21,777 nt of DNA from DATBDE01 sp045805605 (GCA_045805605.1 JBJMKX010000142.1:1-21777); one strand, 5' to 3'. Positions 1-7,913 are shown, numbered from the stretch's first letter. Notes: generated by a model from the sequence alone, not told the origin. Translations and numbers: made by a program.

Positions 1-497
1 GACTTGACGATGACCTCGCGCAGCATCGCGAACCAGAACGTCATCGGCCCGCCGTCGGCGCGGATCACGCGGATGTTGACGGCCATGCGCCCCCACGTCT
101 GGCCGTTGGTGCGCGACATCAGGATCGGCGCGTAGAGCAGGGCCCCGATCGCGATCGCGACCGCGGCGAACGCCACCGTGACGATGAAGGCGGCCGCGCC
201 GCCGTTGGTGTCGACGGTCAGCCCGAGCGCGGCGAGCAGCGCGAGCACGATCGCCGCGAGGGCGCAGACGATGATGCCGTCGATGACCGCCGCGATCACG
301 CGGCTGCCCCAGCTCGCCAGTCCGGGCCGGCCGGCAGGAGGTCCGCCGCCGACGCTTGGGGCCGGCCCGCCCGCGCCGGGAGGCGCCGGGCTCGAGTAGC
401 CCTGGCCGCCGCTCCACAGCCCGCCCTGCCGCTCGGCGGGAGGCGTGCTGCCGCCGCCGAGGGGATCGCCCGGTGTCAGTCCGCCACGCTCGCTCAT
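1..497 (-). CDS. RDD family membrane protein (3' part missing, runs off the window start)
   Basis: The minus-strand frame opens with ATG at 497 and stays open to base 1, giving 165 visible residues with no stop. The first ~60 residues are a low-complexity Gly/Pro/Ser-rich cytoplasmic tail. Next come WGSRVIAAVIDGIIV (Arg67 and Asp73 of the RDD signature) leading into a first membrane helix (about 68-93), a second helix (about 102-126) and the NGQTWGRMAVNIRVI segment, which is typical of RDD proteins just after helix 2. RDD proteins are poorly characterised; some are linked to ion or compatible-solute transport. It lies 17 nt after the acetyltransferase stop, so it may be the last gene of the sugar operon, although no clear Shine-Dalgarno is visible. 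Family assignment is firm, role unknown. Confidence 0.8.
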   Translation of the reverse strand, partial: MSERGGLTPGDPLGGGSTPPAERQGGLWSGGQGYSSPAPPGAGGPAPSVGGGPPAGRPGLASWGSRVIAAVIDGIIVCALAAIVLALLAALGLTVDTNGGAAAFIVTVAFAAVAIAIGALLYAPILMSRTNGQTWGRMAVNIRVIRADGGPMTFWFAMLREVIVK

Positions 498-514
498 GCG
501 CGCGGACCCTAGCG

Positions 515-1222
515 CTAGCGCCAGCGTTCCAGGAGGTCCTCGTCGCCGACCTCGCGCACCACGCGCGCCGGCACGCCCATGACGACCGCCCGCGCCGGCA
601 CGTCGCGGACCACGACGGCGCCCGCGGCCACGTAGGCTTCCTCGCCGATCTCGGTGCCCGGGGTCAGCACCGCCGCGCCGCCGATCCGGCAGGCTCGCCG
701 CAGCAGCGCGCCCTCGAGCGAGAAGTCCGCGCCGTGGCGCGACATCGTCGAGTCGTTGGTCGTCATCGCGCCCGGCCCGACGAAGACGTCGTCCTCGACG
801 ACGCTGTAGGCGGTCAGGTAGACGTCCGTCTGGACGCGGACGCGCTCACCGACGAGCACGTCGTTGTCGACCGCGCTGCCGCGCCCGATCACGGACCCGT
901 CGCCGATCCGCGCGCGCTCGCGCACGAACGACTGGTCGCCGAGGATCGCGCCGTCGCCGATCCGCGCGCCGGCGAACACGATCGCCCGCGCGCAGACCAC
1001 GCTGCCCGCGCCGATCACGAGCGGATCGCCCTCGCCGCGCGGGGCCGTCGAGTGGCGGGCGAGCTTCGGCGGCTTGCCGAGGATCGCGCCGTCCTGGATC
1101 TCGCAGCCGTCCCCGATCATGGTGCCGGGGTGGATGACCACGTGGGCGCCGATGCGCACGCCTTCGCCGAGTCGTACGCCCTCGCCGAGAACCAGCCCGG
1201 GGGCGAGGTCAGACAGCTCCAT
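515..1222 (-). CDS. wbpD: Hexapeptide-repeat N-acetyltransferase, WbpD/WlbB-like
   Basis: A 235-residue protein built almost entirely of left-handed beta-helix hexapeptide repeats (IGDGAIL, IGRGSAV and similar, residues ~10-200). It ends with GVPARVVREVG, the usual tail of sugar N-acyltransferases. The family transfers acetyl from acetyl-CoA to an amino group on a nucleotide sugar. Beside WbpA-, WbpB- and WbpI-like genes, the best reading is acetylation of the 3-amino group of UDP-2-acetamido-3-amino-2,3-dideoxyglucuronate. The ATG at 1222 overlaps the end of the upstream dehydrogenase gene by 14 nt, which supports this start and translational coupling. The same frame is open further upstream, but there it is only antiphase to the dehydrogenase gene. 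Substrate is inferred from context. Confidence 0.85.
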   Translation of the reverse strand: MELSDLAPGLVLGEGVRLGEGVRIGAHVVIHPGTMIGDGCEIQDGAILGKPPKLARHSTAPRGEGDPLVIGAGSVVCARAIVFAGARIGDGAILGDQSFVRERARIGDGSVIGRGSAVDNDVLVGERVRVQTDVYLTAYSVVEDDVFVGPGAMTTNDSTMSRHGADFSLEGALLRRACRIGGAAVLTPGTEIGEEAYVAAGAVVVRDVPARAVVMGVPARVVREVGDEDLLERWR

Positions 1223-2213
1223 CCTGGTCCCTTCGCGACGCGTCCAGCGATGCCTGCAGGCCCTCGAGCACGCGCACCACGCGCAGCCCCGAGTGGCCGT
1301 CCGAGCGCGGCGTGGCGCCGTCGCGCAGGCACTGTACGAAGTGCTCGCACTCCAGCCGCAGCGGCTCGCGGTTGCCGATCGACGGGCTCCAGATGTCCCC
1401 GGCGCGCGTGATGTACTCGCCGTAGGAGCCCGCGCTCTCGTCGAAGCCCTTGTCGTAGACGGTGACCTTGCGCTCGAGGTCCATGTCGTCGAACGTCGCC
1501 ATGCGGCGCGAGCCGACAACGGTGAAGCGGCGCTCCTTGTGGGGGTCCAGCCATGACAGGTGCAGATGCGCGGCCAGGCCCGACGGGAAGCGCAGGAAGC
1601 AGAACACCACGTCCTCGATGCCCGCCTGCATGTAGGACTCGCCGCGCGCGTGGCACTCGCTGGGCTCCTCGCCGCCCGCGAGGTAGAGCACGACCGACAC
1701 GTCGTGCGCGCCGAGCGACCAGAGGGCGTTCTCGTCCGCCCGCAGCACGCCGAGGTTCAGCCGGTTGGAATAGATGTAGTGGATGTCGCCTAGGTCGCCG
1801 GAGTCGGCGATCTCCTTGAGCTTGCGCACGCCCGGGTGGTACTCGAGCAGGTGGCCGACCATGAGGATGCGGCCCGCGGCCTGCGCAGCATCGACCGCAC
1901 GCTCGGCATCGGCCGAAGACTGGGCGAGTGGCTTCTCGACGAAGCAGTGCTTGCCCGCCTGCAGGACCCGCACCGCCAGATCGGCGTGAGTGGGCACCGG
2001 CGTGGCCAGCACCACGGCATCGACCTCGGGATCGGCCAGGACCTCGTCGAGCGACACCGTGATACGGGCGACGCCGAGCGCCGCCCCGGCGCGCGCAAGG
2101 GCCTCCTCGTCGGCGTCGCACAGCCAGCGCACCTCGGTGTCGGGCAGCCCGGCGAAGTTGCGCGCGAGGTTTGGGCCCCAGTAGCCCAGCCCTGCTACCG
2201 CGATCCGGATCAC
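1209..2213 (-). CDS. wbpB: Gfo/Idh/MocA oxidoreductase, UDP-GlcNAcA 3-dehydrogenase-like
   Basis: A 334-residue protein with an N-terminal Rossmann NAD site (AGLGYWGPNLARN, residues 7-19) and the family-defining EKP motif (residues 93-95), followed by the C-terminal alpha/beta substrate domain with GAHDVSVVLYL. Members act on sugars through tightly bound NAD(H). In the Pseudomonas aeruginosa and Bordetella O-antigen pathways the counterpart (WbpB/WlbA) oxidises C3 of UDP-GlcNAc-uronate so that an aminotransferase (WbpE) can install nitrogen. Here it overlaps the 6-dehydrogenase gene by 4 nt and the acetyltransferase gene by 14 nt, so the three are surely co-translated. The class is certain; the exact substrate rests on the neighbours. 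Confidence 0.85.
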   Translation of the reverse strand: MIRIAVAGLGYWGPNLARNFAGLPDTEVRWLCDADEEALARAGAALGVARITVSLDEVLADPEVDAVVLATPVPTHADLAVRVLQAGKHCFVEKPLAQSSADAERAVDAAQAAGRILMVGHLLEYHPGVRKLKEIADSGDLGDIHYIYSNRLNLGVLRADENALWSLGAHDVSVVLYLAGGEEPSECHARGESYMQAGIEDVVFCFLRFPSGLAAHLHLSWLDPHKERRFTVVGSRRMATFDDMDLERKVTVYDKGFDESAGSYGEYITRAGDIWSPSIGNREPLRLECEHFVQCLRDGATPRSDGHSGLRVVRVLEGLQASLDASRRDQDGAV

Positions 2214-3454
2214 AGCCGCTCCACGCTCGGCGCGGGCATGCGGCGGGTCACCCCCCGCAGGTCGACCACGCGCGGCGCGTCGCGAATCACCGTCGGCAGG
2301 TCGATCTCCCGGTGGGCGGTCACGATGACCGCGAGGTCCGCACCGTCGAGCGCCTGGTCGAGCGGCAGCGACTGCATGCCGTGCGGCAGCTCGGGCACGT
2401 GCGGGTCGTGGTAGACGAGATCCGCGCCGCGGTCGGCGAGCAGGCGGAGGATCTTCAGCGCCGGCGACTCGCGCAGGTCGCCGATGCCCGCCTTGTAGGA
2501 CACGCCCAGGATCGCCACGCGCGAGCCCTTGACCGCCTTGCCGGCCTCGTTGAGCGCGCGCTCGATCTTCTCGACGCAGTGGTAGGGCATCTGCATGTTG
2601 ACCTTGCCGGCGAGCTCGATGAACTCGGTCGGGAAGTCAAACTCGCGTGCCCGCCAGGCCAGGTAGAACGGGTCGACCGGCAGGCAGTGCCCCCCCATGC
2701 CGGGGCCGGGCTCGAAGCGCATGAACCCGAACGGCTTGGTCGCGGCGGCGTCGACGACCTCCCAGATGTCGATGCCCATGCGGTCGGCCAGGATCGCGAG
2801 CTCGTTGACGAGCGCGATGTTGACCGAGCGGAAGATGTTCTCGAGCAGCTTGGTCAGCTCCGCCACCTCGGGCGTGGCGACCGGGACCACCTCGTCGCAG
2901 ATGCTCGCGTAGAGGTCAGAGGCGCGCTGGGTGCACACCTCGGTCAGGCCGCCGACGACCTTCGGGGTGTTGCGGATGGTGTGGTCGGCGCGGCCGGGAT
3001 CGACGCGCTCAGGCGAATGGGCGAGCGAGAAGTCGCTGCCGGCCGCCAGGCCGGACTCCTCGAGCAGCGGAAGCAGCCGCTCGCGCGTGGTCCCCGGGTA
3101 CGAGGTCGACTCGAGCACGACGAGCTGGCCGGCGCGCAGGACGCGCGCAAGCGCCTGCGTCGCGTCCAGCACCGGCCCGAGGTCGGGCTCCCGATTGGCG
3201 GTCAGCGGCGTCGGCACACATAGCAGGACGGCGTCGGCATGCGCGAGCGGCCCCACGCGCGTGGTCGGCTCGATGAGGTTGCGCACCGCGTGCACGTCCT
3301 CGTCCGGAATGTCCTCGATATAGGACTCGCCGCGCTCGAGCGCCGCCACCTTGCGCGAGTCGACGTCCATCGCGATGACGCGGTGGCCGGCCTGCGCGAA
3401 GGCAACGGCGAGCGGGAGGCCGACGTAGCCCATGCCCATGATGCCCACGGTCAT
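2210..3454 (-). CDS. wbpA: UDP-N-acetylhexosamine 6-dehydrogenase (nucleotide sugar dehydrogenase)
   Basis: A 414-residue UDP-glucose/GDP-mannose dehydrogenase family protein. It shows the NAD site GMGYVGLP (residues 7-14), the central-domain TKLLEN (K202, N206), and the catalytic cysteine C257 in GMGGHCLPVDP. The C-terminal UDP-binding domain starts near GVSYKAGIGDLRESPAL. The reaction is a two-step NAD-dependent oxidation of C6 to the carboxylate; the WbpA/WecC branch uses UDP-GlcNAc or UDP-ManNAc. With an upstream 2-epimerase gene (4 nt overlap) and a downstream C3 dehydrogenase gene (4 nt overlap), the product is likely a uronic acid nucleotide sugar for surface polysaccharide. GlcNAc versus ManNAc preference cannot be read from the sequence. 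Confidence 0.9.
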   Translation of the reverse strand: MTVGIMGMGYVGLPLAVAFAQAGHRVIAMDVDSRKVAALERGESYIEDIPDEDVHAVRNLIEPTTRVGPLAHADAVLLCVPTPLTANREPDLGPVLDATQALARVLRAGQLVVLESTSYPGTTRERLLPLLEESGLAAGSDFSLAHSPERVDPGRADHTIRNTPKVVGGLTEVCTQRASDLYASICDEVVPVATPEVAELTKLLENIFRSVNIALVNELAILADRMGIDIWEVVDAAATKPFGFMRFEPGPGMGGHCLPVDPFYLAWRAREFDFPTEFIELAGKVNMQMPYHCVEKIERALNEAGKAVKGSRVAILGVSYKAGIGDLRESPALKILRLLADRGADLVYHDPHVPELPHGMQSLPLDQALDGADLAVIVTAHREIDLPTVIRDAPRVVDLRGVTRRMPAPSVERL

Positions 3455-4548
3455 GATCGGAGCAGTCTAGGAGGGGACCGGTCAGTAAAACGGCGCAGGG
3501 CTTCGACGACGCGCTTGCCGGCGCTGCCGTCGCCGTAGAGCCGTGGGTGCTCGGCCGGCCTCGGCCGCTCCAGCGCGGTGCGGGCGGCGTCGGCGTTCAG
3601 GTCGACGAGCACGTTCCAGCCCACCTTCACCGTCTCCACCCATTCGGTGGTGTCGCGCAGGGTGATGCACGGCACGCCGGCCAGGTATGCCTCCTTCTGG
3701 ACGCCGCCAGAGTCGGTCAGAACGGCCCGCGCGTGGCAGAGCAGAGAGGTGAAGTCGAGGTAGCCGAGTGGCGGGGTCAGGACGACCCCGGGCGCCGCCC
3801 GCAGACGTTCGTCCAGGGCCGCGGCGCGCAGGCGCTCGGCCGTGCGCGGGTGCAGCGGGAGGACGACGGGCGGCGGCAGGGCGCGCAGCAGCTCGACCAG
3901 GCGCTCGAGCCGCGCCGGGTCGTCGACGTTGCCGGCGCGGTGGACGGTGGCGAGGAGGTAATTGCCGGCCTCGAGCCCGTGCCGGCGCAGCGCCTCGCGC
4001 CGCTCGCGAGCACGCGGCTGCAGCGCCAGCGCGACGTCGACCATGACGTCCCCCACGACCTCCACCTCCCCGGCGGCGGACTCCCGGCGCAGGTTGTCCG
4101 CTGCGGTCTTCGACGAGCAGAGCAGCAGCGTGGCCAGGTGGTCGGAGACGACACGGTTGAGCTCCTCGGGCATGCGCCGGTCGTACGAGCGCATGCCCGC
4201 CTCGACGTGCGCGAGCGGGACGCCCGCCTGCGCCGCCACGAGGGAGCCGGCCAGGGTCGAGTTGGTGTCGCCGTAGACGAGCACGACGTCGGGGCCGATC
4301 TCGCCGATCAGCGGCTCCAGCGCAGCCAGCTGGCGCGCCGTCTGGTCGGTGTTGGTGCCTCCGCCGACGCCGAGGTGCCGGTCGGGCGCGGGGACCGCGA
4401 GCTCGTCGAAGAACACGCGCGAAAGCGCGTCGTCGTAGTGCTGCCCGGTGTGGACGAGCACCTCCTCGGCGTGGGCGCGCAGGGCGCGCGACACCGCCGA
4501 CGCCTTGACGAACTGCGGCCGGTTGCCGACGACTGTCAGGACTCGCAC
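3451..4548 (-). CDS. wbpI: Non-hydrolysing UDP-N-acetylglucosamine 2-epimerase
   Basis: A 365-residue GT-B fold epimerase of the WecB/MnaA/WbpI family. It has VVGNRPQFVKA at residues 6-16, HVEAGMRSYDRRMPEELNR at 114-132 with the catalytic acidic residues, and the UDP-binding TDSGGVQKEA near the C-terminus. It starts with GTG at 4548 and is the first gene of the sugar operon; its stop overlaps the next start by 4 nt. In a WbpA/B/D context it would epimerise C2 of UDP-GlcNAc3NAcA to UDP-ManNAc3NAcA (WbpI role). A plain WecB role giving UDP-ManNAc is the alternative. The family is certain. Confidence 0.88.
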   Translation of the reverse strand: MRVLTVVGNRPQFVKASAVSRALRAHAEEVLVHTGQHYDDALSRVFFDELAVPAPDRHLGVGGGTNTDQTARQLAALEPLIGEIGPDVVLVYGDTNSTLAGSLVAAQAGVPLAHVEAGMRSYDRRMPEELNRVVSDHLATLLLCSSKTAADNLRRESAAGEVEVVGDVMVDVALALQPRARERREALRRHGLEAGNYLLATVHRAGNVDDPARLERLVELLRALPPPVVLPLHPRTAERLRAAALDERLRAAPGVVLTPPLGYLDFTSLLCHARAVLTDSGGVQKEAYLAGVPCITLRDTTEWVETVKVGWNVLVDLNADAARTALERPRPAEHPRLYGDGSAGKRVVEALRRFTDRSPPRLLRS

Positions 4549-4691
4549 AGCGTTGGCCGATTCATCTTCGCCGAAGCGGTTATCGGACGGCTGAACATGG
4601 ATTCACTCCTCCGGCAGATCGCCCTCGCCGTGGACCACGTCGTCTGGTTCCTCAGCTACCAGGCGGATCCTCGCGAGGTCCGCCCTCTCGA
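4549..4691. other. Intergenic stretch upstream of the sugar operon
   Basis: These 143 bases lie between the wbpI-like start (minus) and the stop of the class IV PLP gene (minus). They should hold the promoter of the sugar operon on the minus strand, but no convincing -35/-10 pair was found. A short inverted repeat (CTTCG, C, CGAAG) lies near 4566-4576. Most of the remainder is covered by a small plus-strand open frame listed separately. Confidence 0.4.
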
Positions 4692-4695
4692 CTAG
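4597..4695 (+). CDS. Candidate small ORF, 32 residues, divergent from the sugar operon
   Basis: ATG at 4597 to TAG at 4693-4695 on the plus strand, in a gap otherwise empty of genes. The peptide begins MDSLLRQIALAVDHVVWFL, a plausible amphipathic or hydrophobic helix, and continues with a charged tail (ADPREVRP). Third codon positions are mostly G or C, as in real genes here, although a long open frame by chance is common in such GC-rich DNA. The Shine-Dalgarno is weak (GGACGG, 4586-4591). Its stop overlaps the stop of the minus-strand PLP gene through a shared CTAG. No family is recognised; it may be spurious. Confidence 0.25.
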   Translation: MDSLLRQIALAVDHVVWFLSYQADPREVRPLD

Positions 4696-5477
4696 GCGGG
4701 CCGCGCCCCTACCTCGGCCTCGATCCGGTCCCGCAGCCCTCGCGCCGCCTCGGCCGTGAGCGGTCCGTCGGTCGGCAGCGCACGCTCCTCGACGGCCGCG
4801 ATCGGTTGCACCTCGCGGACGGTGGAGGCCAGGAAGGCCTCGTCGGCGGCCTCGAGCTCCTCGCGCGGGCAGGGCGCCTCGCCGGCACCGGTGACCTCGA
4901 TGACGACCCGGCGGGTGATCGAGTCGAGGATGTGCTCGGACAGCGGGGGGGTCAGCAGCTCGCCGTCGCGGGTCCAGAACAGCGCCGAGGTCGGAGCCTC
5001 CAGCACGCGGCCGTGCGGCGTGACCAGCAGCGCCTCGTCGTACCCGCGCTCCTGTGCGAGCCGGGTGGCCAGCATGTTGCCGGCGTAGGAGAGCGACTTG
5101 ACGCCGGTCAGGATGCGCGGCGGCGCGTAGGTGACGTAGGCGAGGCGGATGGCCGGCAGGTGGCCGGGGAGGGGCTCGACGAACAGGAGGCGACGACCGC
5201 CGCGCGTGAGCACCACGCGCACCAGGCCCTCGACCGGGCCGGCGCGCTCGAGCAGCGCCTCGAGGTCGGCGTGCACGGCCTCGACGTCGATGTCGAGGCG
5301 GAGGTTGTGCGCCGAGCGGCCGAGGCGCTCGAGGTGGGCGCTCAGGCCGAATGGGCGCCCGCGGTACAGGCGCATGACCTCGAAGATGCCGTCGCCTCGC
5401 AGCAGGCCCTCGTCGGTGGCGGGGATGCGCGCTTCGGTGGCGGGGACGATCGCCCCGTCGACGGAGGCCAGGTGCAC
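4692..5477 (-). CDS. Aminotransferase class IV (D-amino acid/branched-chain aminotransferase or aminodeoxychorismate lyase type)
   Basis: A 261-residue fold-type IV PLP enzyme. DEGLLRGDGIFEVMRLY at residues 22-38 is the class IV N-terminal signature. The PLP lysine is K127 in GVKSLSYAGNMLATRLAQE, followed by RGYDEALLVTPHGRVLEAPTSALFW (E160 beneath the cofactor) and TPPLSEHILDSITRR. I chose GTG at 5477, where family homology begins (VHLASVDGAIV) and which is 5 nt after the upstream channel gene stop; the frame is open further upstream only as antiphase sequence. Class IV includes BCAT, D-alanine aminotransferase and PabC; these cannot be separated with confidence here. It is not the DegT-type sugar aminotransferase missing from the neighbouring operon. 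Confidence 0.85.
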   Translation of the reverse strand: MHLASVDGAIVPATEARIPATDEGLLRGDGIFEVMRLYRGRPFGLSAHLERLGRSAHNLRLDIDVEAVHADLEALLERAGPVEGLVRVVLTRGGRRLLFVEPLPGHLPAIRLAYVTYAPPRILTGVKSLSYAGNMLATRLAQERGYDEALLVTPHGRVLEAPTSALFWTRDGELLTPPLSEHILDSITRRVVIEVTGAGEAPCPREELEAADEAFLASTVREVQPIAAVEERALPTDGPLTAEAARGLRDRIEAEVGARPA

Positions 5478-5482
5478 GGCGG

Positions 5483-6067
5483 TCAGCGTAGCCGGAGCGG
5501 ACCCGGGTGGATGTAGTAGACGGCCACGAGGCCGCACACGATCAGCGCCGCCGGGGCGCTGACCCACGCCAGTCCGAGGGCCACCAAGTAGCCGCCCTGG
5601 CCGATCGCGTTGCGCACGATCAGCGCGTGCATGGTGCCGGGCGCCAGCGTGACCAGCCCGGCGCGGCCCGCGTGCCGCCACATCGCGAAGAAGCTGAAGC
5701 CCATGACGAGGAAGGTGGCGGCGTACACCGCCGCGGCGAAGTGCTCATCGGAACCGCTGTCGCGCAGGTGCTCGGCGATCAGCGCCGTCGACCACGGGAT
5801 GAGCACCACCCACAACAGCAGGTTGAGGTTGAGGAACAGGGTCGTACGATCGAGCCGCTCGAAGCCCGTGACCATCGTGTGGTGGTTGACCCAGATGATC
5901 CCGATCGTGAAGAACGAGACCACGTAGGCGGCGAACGACGGCCACAGTTGGCCGACCTCATGCGCGAGGTCACCCTCCTCGCCCGGCACGGCAAGTTCGA
6001 GGACGAGGAGGGTGATCGCGACGGCGAACACGCCGTCCGAGAACGCCTCGAGGCGAGCCTTGCTCAC
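5483..6067 (-). CDS. TMEM175-family potassium channel-like membrane protein
   Basis: A 194-residue integral membrane protein. Residues 5-20 read RLEAFSDGVFAVAITL, the FSDGVFA signature of helix 1 in TMEM175 channels. About six hydrophobic segments follow, including AAYVVSFFTIGIIWVNHH and LNLLLWVVLIPWST. Bacterial members carry one such six-helix domain per subunit and assemble as tetrameric K+-selective channels without a classical selectivity-filter loop. The start is GTG at 6067. It is 5 nt upstream of the PLP gene and 18 nt after the methyltransferase gene, so a loose operon is possible, but no functional link is evident. Confidence 0.85.
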   Translation of the reverse strand: MSKARLEAFSDGVFAVAITLLVLELAVPGEEGDLAHEVGQLWPSFAAYVVSFFTIGIIWVNHHTMVTGFERLDRTTLFLNLNLLLWVVLIPWSTALIAEHLRDSGSDEHFAAAVYAATFLVMGFSFFAMWRHAGRAGLVTLAPGTMHALIVRNAIGQGGYLVALGLAWVSAPAALIVCGLVAVYYIHPGPLRLR

Positions 6068-6085
6068 CTCGCGGAGGCTACGACC

Positions 6086-6622
6086 CTAGGCGGTCAGCGA
6101 GAGCACGCCCGCCTCGAGATCGAGCAGCGTGCGCTTGCACTCGAGGCCGCCGCCGTAGCCCGTCAGGCTGCCGTCCGCGCCGATGACGCGGTGGCAGGGC
6201 ACCACGATGGCGATCGGATTGCGGCCGTTGGCGTACCCGACGGCGCGGGCCGCGCTCGGGTCGTCGATCTGGGCGGCGATTTGGCCGTAGGTGCGCGTCT
6301 CCCCGTAGGGGACGGTGAGCAGGGCCTCCCACACCCGGCGGTGGAAGGCCGGGCCCTCCAGCTCGAGCGGCAGGTCGAACCGCGTCCGCTCGCCGGCGAA
6401 GTACTGGTCGAGCTGCTCGCGGGCGGTCGCGAAAGGCTCGTGCGCCGACCGGTAGCGTCGCGCGAGCGCGAAGCGGTCGCCCGAGAAGTGGAGGCCGCGA
6501 ATGGCGGTCTCGTCGCCGACGAGGAGGAGCTCGCCGACGGGGCTGTTCATGGTGGTGTAGAGCATCGCCCGAACAACGCGCGCTCGCGCGCGTTCGTGAG
6601 AGTCGTGAGCGGAAAGCGTCAT
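6086..6622 (-). CDS. ogt: Methylated-DNA--[protein]-cysteine S-methyltransferase
   Basis: A 178-residue alkyltransferase that repairs O6-alkylguanine by transferring the alkyl group irreversibly to its own cysteine. The active site IVVPCHRVIGADGSLTGYGGG holds acceptor C143; upstream are FHRRVWEALLTVPYGETRTYG (helix-turn-helix/DNA-recognition region) and YANGRNP. Homology to the family begins at about residue 21 (LYTTMNSPVGELLLV), so Met20 could be an alternative start. I kept ATG at 6622 because it overlaps the stop of the upstream membrane-protein gene in an ATGA junction, which favours coupling. There is no Ada-type N-terminal regulatory domain. Function is secure. Confidence 0.93.
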   Translation of the reverse strand: MTLSAHDSHERARARVVRAMLYTTMNSPVGELLLVGDETAIRGLHFSGDRFALARRYRSAHEPFATAREQLDQYFAGERTRFDLPLELEGPAFHRRVWEALLTVPYGETRTYGQIAAQIDDPSAARAVGYANGRNPIAIVVPCHRVIGADGSLTGYGGGLECKRTLLDLEAGVLSLTA

Positions 6623-7107
6623 CTGAGAATTTCGACGAGCAGGACCCAGGCGTTGATCATCGCGCCGACGATGGCGGCGACGAAGCCGGTCAGCACCCAG
6701 CTCATCCCGCCCCCCGATTCGGCGAGGAAGCTGATGCCGGCCACGACGAAGGGCACCGTGCCGATCCCGGCGAGCACCAGAGCCGACGCGAGGTACGACT
6801 CTTCGTCGCCGCGCGGGCGCGACCGCAACGTCAGCGCCGCGACCGTCAGCGTGATCACCACCCCCTCGACCAGGAGCTCGACTCCGACCGTGGTTCGGCT
6901 CAGCCCCGGTTCGAGCAGCAGCAGCGAGACGACGAGCACCCCGAGCAGGAGCAGTAGGGTCACGAGCCCGCGCTCGGGCAGCCCCGGGTACCTGAGGATG
7001 CGCTCGATGTTGATCGAGATCGCAACCACGACCAGCCCGGCCAGCGCCGCCGAGGCCCCGGCGGCGGCGACAAAGAGGTCATGCCACTGTTCGGGGTCGT
7101 AGGCGAT
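6619..7107 (-). CDS. Small four-helix membrane protein, unknown function; start codon unresolved
   Basis: An integral membrane protein of about 136-162 residues with four hydrophobic segments and a short cytoplasmic loop (RSRPRGDEE). From GTG at 7029 it reads VVAISINIERILRYPGLPER. However, the in-frame sequence just upstream reads IAYDPEQWHDLFVAAAGASA, which looks like the true N-terminus: proteins of this type commonly begin with a D-P-E-Q-W-H-D-L stretch before helix 1. No ATG, GTG or TTG lies between the in-frame stop at 7117-7119 and GTG 7029. I therefore mark ATC at 7107 as the likely start, with GTG 7029 as the conservative choice. It is coupled by 4 nt to ogt. Confidence 0.6.
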   Translation of the reverse strand: MAYDPEQWHDLFVAAAGASAALAGLVVVAISINIERILRYPGLPERGLVTLLLLLGVLVVSLLLLEPGLSRTTVGVELLVEGVVITLTVAALTLRSRPRGDEESYLASALVLAGIGTVPFVVAGISFLAESGGGMSWVLTGFVAAIVGAMINAWVLLVEILR

Positions 7108-7166
7108 GTCGGGACGCTATAGCCTGCCGCGCGGCCTCGACCCCGCAGTCCTGACCTGACCGGCCC

Positions 7167-7913
7167 TCAGCGGGCGACGAACGCCTGCACCGCCTGTCGC
7201 GCGTCGTCGCCCTCGAAGAGCCCCACGCAGGCGTCGGTCTCGCGCCGCAGCGCGGCATCGAGCAGGTCGCCGAAGCGGTCGTTGAGCAGGGCCTTGGTCG
7301 CGGCCACGGCGGTGCGCGAGGTGTCGTCGAAGGCGCCGGCCACCGCGGCCACGCGGGCATCGAGCTCGCGCGGCGTCACGACGTCGCTGACGAATCCGTT
7401 GGCCTGTGCCCACGCCGCGTCGACGAGCTCGCCGGTCATGAGCAGCCGGCGGGCCGCGGTTTCGCCGAGCACCTCGGGGAGGAGCAGGGTCCCGGCGTTG
7501 GTGGCGGTGAGGCCGATGCGGACCTCGGGCGTGCCGAACCGGGCGCGGTTGGTGCAGACGCGCAGATCGCACGAGGCGGCGAACTCGAGCGCCCCGCCGA
7601 TGCAGACACCGTCGATCGCCGCGAGCACGGGTACCGGGGCGCGCAGGGTCGCCACGGTTAGGCGCTGGAAGGCGGCGACGATCCGCTCCCACTCGGCCGC
7701 GTCCGCGGCGGCGGTGGCGAACAGGTCGTCGCCGGCCGAGAAGTGGTCCCCGGCGCCGCGCGCGACCACGCAACGAACGGCGGGGTCGTGTGCGGAGGCC
7801 TCGATCGCGGCGGCGAGGTCCTCGATCACCGCGCGTGTCCAAGCGTTGCGCCGGTCCTGGCGATCCCAGGTCAGCACCCGCGCCGTGCCGAGCTCGCTCG
7901 TGGTGACGTTCAT
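7167..7913 (-). CDS. Enoyl-CoA hydratase/isomerase (crotonase) family protein
   Basis: A 248-residue crotonase-fold enzyme acting on acyl-CoA thioesters. The oxyanion-hole elements are HFSAGDDLF (residues 57-65) and GVCIGGALEFAASCD (102-116). Both glutamates of classical enoyl-CoA hydratases are present, at E110 and at E130 (GTPEVRIG), so hydratase activity is feasible, though the fold also supports isomerases and hydrolases. The ATG at 7913 overlaps the stop of the upstream CoA-ligase gene by 4 nt, so ligase and hydratase form a two-gene unit that probably activates and then modifies one carboxylic acid. Substrate unknown. Confidence 0.87.
   Translation of the reverse strand: MNVTTSELGTARVLTWDRQDRRNAWTRAVIEDLAAAIEASAHDPAVRCVVARGAGDHFSAGDDLFATAAADAAEWERIVAAFQRLTVATLRAPVPVLAAIDGVCIGGALEFAASCDLRVCTNRARFGTPEVRIGLTATNAGTLLLPEVLGETAARRLLMTGELVDAAWAQANGFVSDVVTPRELDARVAAVAGAFDDTSRTAVAATKALLNDRFGDLLDAALRRETDACVGLFEGDDARQAVQAFVAR

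Noticed and set aside
4692..5477. Class IV PLP enzyme as the missing WbpE aminotransferase
   Set aside because: WbpE is a fold-type I DegT-family enzyme; this protein has fold-type IV motifs and is separated from the operon by 143 bases.
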